Shown here: in pieces, positions 60,440 to 64,000 of the stretch
How the letters are laid out: every line of letters begins with the position of its first letter
Numbering within the stretch: the first letter of the stretch is position 1
DNA from: Enoplosus armatus
Taxonomy: Eukaryota > Chordata > Actinopteri > Centrarchiformes > Enoplosidae
Length of the DNA stretch: 64,000 nucleotides
Assembly (NCBI RefSeq): GCF_043641665.1
Contig: NC_092182.1
Span: 17,652,241-17,716,240, forward strand
Reading direction: 5' to 3'
Translations under genes and position numbers: made by a program
Notes under the pieces: generated by a model
What the model was told of the DNA's origin: nothing
Database searches by the model: none
Seen by the model: the letters and a program-made list of their open reading frames with translations, nothing else

Positions 60440-62335
60440 GTTGTACATGAACATAATAGAGATAAGATTGTCACAGCAAGGTTAGAGATCAGGGTGTGGA
60501 TCAGCGCCTCTTTGATTCAATCAACACGTCAGTAGGGCTGAAGTAGGAGATGAAAAGTCTACCAAGCTTAATGGAGTATGTAGACACATAGTCCGTCAAA
60601 GAGTTAACAGTAGTAATCCACCCTAAAGCTGAGTCACCCAACATGCTCTGTAAGTTTGGAGCAGATCCAGAAAACACATTTGACTGGTTTTGTTCCCAGT
60701 TTGAGTGAGTATTTAATAAATAACTGGAGCAACATGACAAACGCAACATTAATGCAGTTTGACTCTTTATTTGAACATTTAACTCTTTTTAAATCACCTG
60801 TAATCGTCACCCAGCCTACTGTATCTAATCAACCTGCAGAGCAAACACACTGTACCTACGTAGGAAAGACTGTAAAAGCACTGAGGTGAGTCATTGTGTG
60901 TTAACTCAGTCCTCACCTCTCTCTCTCTCTTACACACACACACATTCAGCCTCACCCCATTATATTACTACGACAGCTGAGAGGCAGCGCCATAAAGACA
61001 GATGGTCAAAGGTGGCCAAATAACACTCTAACGATCTGTTCTATCTCATGAAGAGTTTCACTTTCCTCCTCTCTGTTTCAGCCTGCTCCAGACCAGCAGG
61101 AGTTGACTCACATCACATTAATCCAACAATTTTAAAGCATATACAAGTGAACTCATAACTTCTGCTGTTACATAAATACAATAAAAGATCTAAATGCCAC
61201 AATTTAGGTACGTAATATCCATGTGTATATGTGAAAAATCAGTCAGTGAATCAGTTTGGATGTGAGTTGGCAAACTGCCCATGACAATATAGTTACAGTA
61301 CACAGTGACAGACATTGAGAAACAAGTTATTACTTTAATTTCAGGTCATGAAAGCTGACAGAGTGTAAAAAGTCTTGGAGCCTTATGGTGTGGAAAGTAA
61401 TCTGAACGTGAATGAAATGTTTACAAATGCCTGATGCAATTGAGTATAATTAGGTTAATTCAATATCAGTAATAATGAATATAAACTTCTCTCCATGTCC
61501 TGTTGTTTGCACGCTGGTGTCCAGGGCTGCACAGCAAAGGTCCAAAAAAGACAGATGAGAAGCCGGCCTTGCTTTTTTTGCTGCTACTAGAATGATTTTG
61601 AAGTGGGAGATTCGTGAGTCCAACTGTTTTTCAGTCGATGGTAGGAATTTTAAAACCTCCTTGACATGAAACAAACAGAAGATACGGTAGTAACTACAAT
61701 CCTGGAAGGATTTGGGAAGCAGTGTGGAAATGCCTTTTGACAAAATTATATACACCGACTGTGATGCACTCTACCCCGTATTTGTATTTAAGATGATTTT
61801 GAAACTTAGTTCCACCTTATAGGTCAGGTAGAAAACCTATGATCTCCAATACAGATAATTAACTAAATGACATATTTAATTATGTGGTACTGTACTGTAG
61901 TTATGTTCCACTTTATCCCCCCAGCCTTATGTGTTGTTCTGTGGTTTATCAGTGTACAGTTTGTGTTATATAGTGTTTTTCTTTCCCGTTTGTATATTCT
62001 GTATAAATGCAAAAAACCTTTACTTGAGGTCAAGTAAATGATTAATGGTACTGTCAGAAGACAGTTTATTAACTTTATGAGCCACTGGCCAATGTTAAAT
62101 TGTCATGACAAAGAAGTGTCAACTCTGCACTGACAGTGACCTAAATAACCTAAAGACACACATGTTTAATCTTAATTTGTGTCTGTGCGTCCTAGTTTAG
62201 TGCTAAAATGGTTAGTTAAAACAATCACGGTGCCCTATGGACATTTCGGTTCTACGTGTGCTTTTTCAATGAAAAAAAAAGAAGCAATTTATGTTCCTAC
62301 AATTAAATTCATGTTCACGTTAGTTTTCATGACAT
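60440..62335. other. Intergenic sequence, nothing recognised
   Basis: No exon, RNA gene or repeat assigned. TC then CA short runs at 60917-60944. Confidence 0.5.
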
Positions 62336-62339
62336 AGTT

Positions 62340-62570
62340 CAGTGCTGAAATGATTTGCGCAAAAGGAAATTAGTTGTCAATTCTAATAATCAATTGGTCA
62401 AGAGAAAAATAGCTTGTTCCAGTTTCTAAAATATTGCTGTTTTTCTGTGTTTTATATCATTGTAATTGACATTAAAATTATATTTGGGTTTGAAACTCAT
62501 GATTGGACATCACCTTGCACATGATAAAACAGAAAATAATCACTACTTGCAGCCCTAATATAGTTGAGTG
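62340..62570 (-). repeat. GATTAAT-family repeat, minus orientation, diverged
   Basis: CAGTGCTGAAATGATTTGCG, TGTCAATTCTAATAATCAAT, TGGTCAAGAGAAAAATAGC, TTTGGGTTTGAAACTCATGA and the end ACTTGCAGCCCTAAT fit the family in reverse. Confidence 0.6.
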
Positions 62571-63189
62571 ACAATGTTATTATTCAAGCCTAATGCACAC
62601 CCCTCCAAATAAGTGTACATCAGCTATAACATGGTATCTTTCCGTTGAAAGGCTGCCTTGAATCAGGGGTGTGTGTCAGAGCAGTCCACCTTTAGAGAGG
62701 CAGGTGATGTCAAGGTGAGGCGTGTTGTTCTCCGAGTTGTCACCAGATTTGTTTTATGGGTTGGCCCGTTGTAAAGTAGGCCATCAATTTTAAACTGTCA
62801 GCACACATTTACACACCTTGAAGCGTGTGTGAGCTGGTTATAGTTGAGTTACCTGAGCAGTGGCAGTGCAGGTCACGTGTGATTTAGAATTGACCTTGGA
62901 GCATTTAGGTTACATTACAGACACTGACGTTTCATATTCTGCGGCGAGGACTTGTTTCTCAGAGCTGAACTATATATTTAGTAAATGTAAATTATAGACG
63001 TGTATAGAATGAAAAGCTTTGCTGAGCAGAAGTTTAGTTTTTGTCCCCTGAAATGAATCCAGATATAGACTGATGATAAGAGGGCAGCTGTTAAGAAGAA
63101 CTGCAGCTCCTTTTTCAGATCGCCATAACAGGCTGGTTGGTCAACAAGATTAAAAACTTTTCTTCTTGTATCGTCTTACAACAGAAAAA

Positions 63190-63460
63190 ATAAATAAAAG
63201 AAACCTCACTCCCTCGGTCCATTCACTCCCATTGGGATCGAATGGAAAAGATGGTTTTGGAGCAGAAGCTGAGGCGTGGGTTGGACGAGCAGAGCGCCAA
63301 ACCTCAGCCACTGCCGACAAGCACGGCTCAGTCTCAGAGGGGGAAGGAGTAGGAGGCGAGGAGGAGGGGTGAAGCAGGAAATGAGGCACTGGGGAGTTTT
63401 GCCAAATCCAGCAGTGGTCAGAGAAGACATGATGGGACTGAGGCTCGAACAAGTTTCTCC
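63190..63460. other. Higher-GC block of unknown nature
   Basis: The 270-bp stretch (ATGGTTTTGGAGCAGAAGC, GCGTGGGTTGGACGAGCAG, GACAAGCACGGCTCAGTCTC) contrasts in composition with its AT-rich flanks. It has open frames of 63-100 codons on both strands but none resembles a known family. It could be an old repeat or a promoter-like block. Confidence 0.3.
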
Positions 63461-63629
63461 TCTTTAAAATGTGGCAAAACTACTGTCAAGACTTTCTGTA
63501 AACTTCCACACCTGTACTGTTTTATTTCATTTTTTCTATATACACGTATTTGTTCAACTGTGGAGCATCATCACCCAAATTTAACATTTGTTACCTACAC
63601 ACAGGTGATAGACAAAATAATGTAAACAC

Positions 63630-64000
63630 TTAATCAGGGTTTCCCCTAGGAAACTGTTTAGCAGAGGTGGTGAAAGCCACCCAGATCCTGATGTATTCTG
63701 TCTCATGAAAAAGCCCAACCTCCGGGATGCCGCGCTGCGAGGAAACCATATGATTCAGCAAAACTGCTGAGCAATTATTCAGTTTTTAATAATCTATGAG
63801 AAAATATAGACTACTTTTGTACCCATGAACCAGGTGCAGTCTGTGCTGCCCTCATTGCTCCGTGTCACACCCCTAACAACAATATACTGTTTTTAATTAA
63901 AATAGGTGATCAGTTCGCAAGGTAACAAGTCCGTTATCACCACCTTAAGGTATTCAGCAGTACATGGAATCTATTTGAAATTAGTGTTGCTGAAAGGTCT
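63630..64000. other. Right edge, possible transposon end
   Basis: CAGGGTTTCCCCTAGGAAAC near 63637 looks like the terminal repeat of a fish DNA transposon. Its partner end would be beyond the window, so this is tentative. Confidence 0.3.

Overview
The window is a piece of a ray-finned (teleost) fish chromosome. Genes are split into exons by GT-AG introns and lie tens of kilobases apart. The space between them is AT-rich, full of long CA/GT microsatellites, and dotted with decayed dispersed repeats of kinds typical of teleost genomes. No bacterial gene, operon, CRISPR array or viral gene was seen.

Only two protein-coding genes can be supported, both on the minus strand. At the left edge (about 1-1670) is the 5' part of rpl29, the ribosomal protein eL29 gene. 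It has a probable non-coding first exon with a pyrimidine-rich start, a small exon carrying the ATG, and a third exon; the rest of the coding sequence lies beyond base 1. At about 41060-51840 is a complete dusp7 gene, a cytoplasmic ERK-directed dual-specificity phosphatase (MKP-X). It has three coding exons (51303-50895, 49199-48771, 45374-45058), a CpG-rich first exon and promoter, and a proposed 3'UTR of about 4 kb ending near an AATAAA at 41082-41077. The predicted protein has 384 residues with an N-terminal rhodanese/ERK-binding half and a C-terminal phosphatase half (Asp262, Cys293, Arg299).

From 1.7 to 41 kb lies a roughly 39-kb interval with no recognisable coding exon. It holds microsatellites, LINE reverse-transcriptase remnants (9.6-10.1 kb and 21.5-21.7 kb), a 0.56-kb teleost repeat (21.8-22.4 kb), a 0.66-kb inverted-repeat element (28.8-29.5 kb), an intact-ended hAT-type element with a perfect 8-bp target duplication (33,215-33,939), and several low-repeat blocks that could be regulatory. 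From memory, RPL29 and DUSP7 are also neighbours in the same orientation on human 3p21 with a similar gene-poor gap, so this looks like old conserved synteny.

From 51.9 to 64 kb (upstream of dusp7) no exon was recognised. A tRNA-derived SINE (53.45-53.66 kb), further repeat fragments and microsatellites were seen.

I did not find a new molecular system. The points most worth a second look are the rpl29-dusp7 gene desert, an upstream ORF whose stop overlaps the dusp7 start (TGATG), two consensus RFX X-box palindromes, a perfect AT palindrome in the dusp7 3'UTR, an interlocked double inverted repeat at 20.4 kb, and a hAT element nested in an older repeat inside dusp7 intron 2. Repeat family assignments rest on recognition from memory without a library search.
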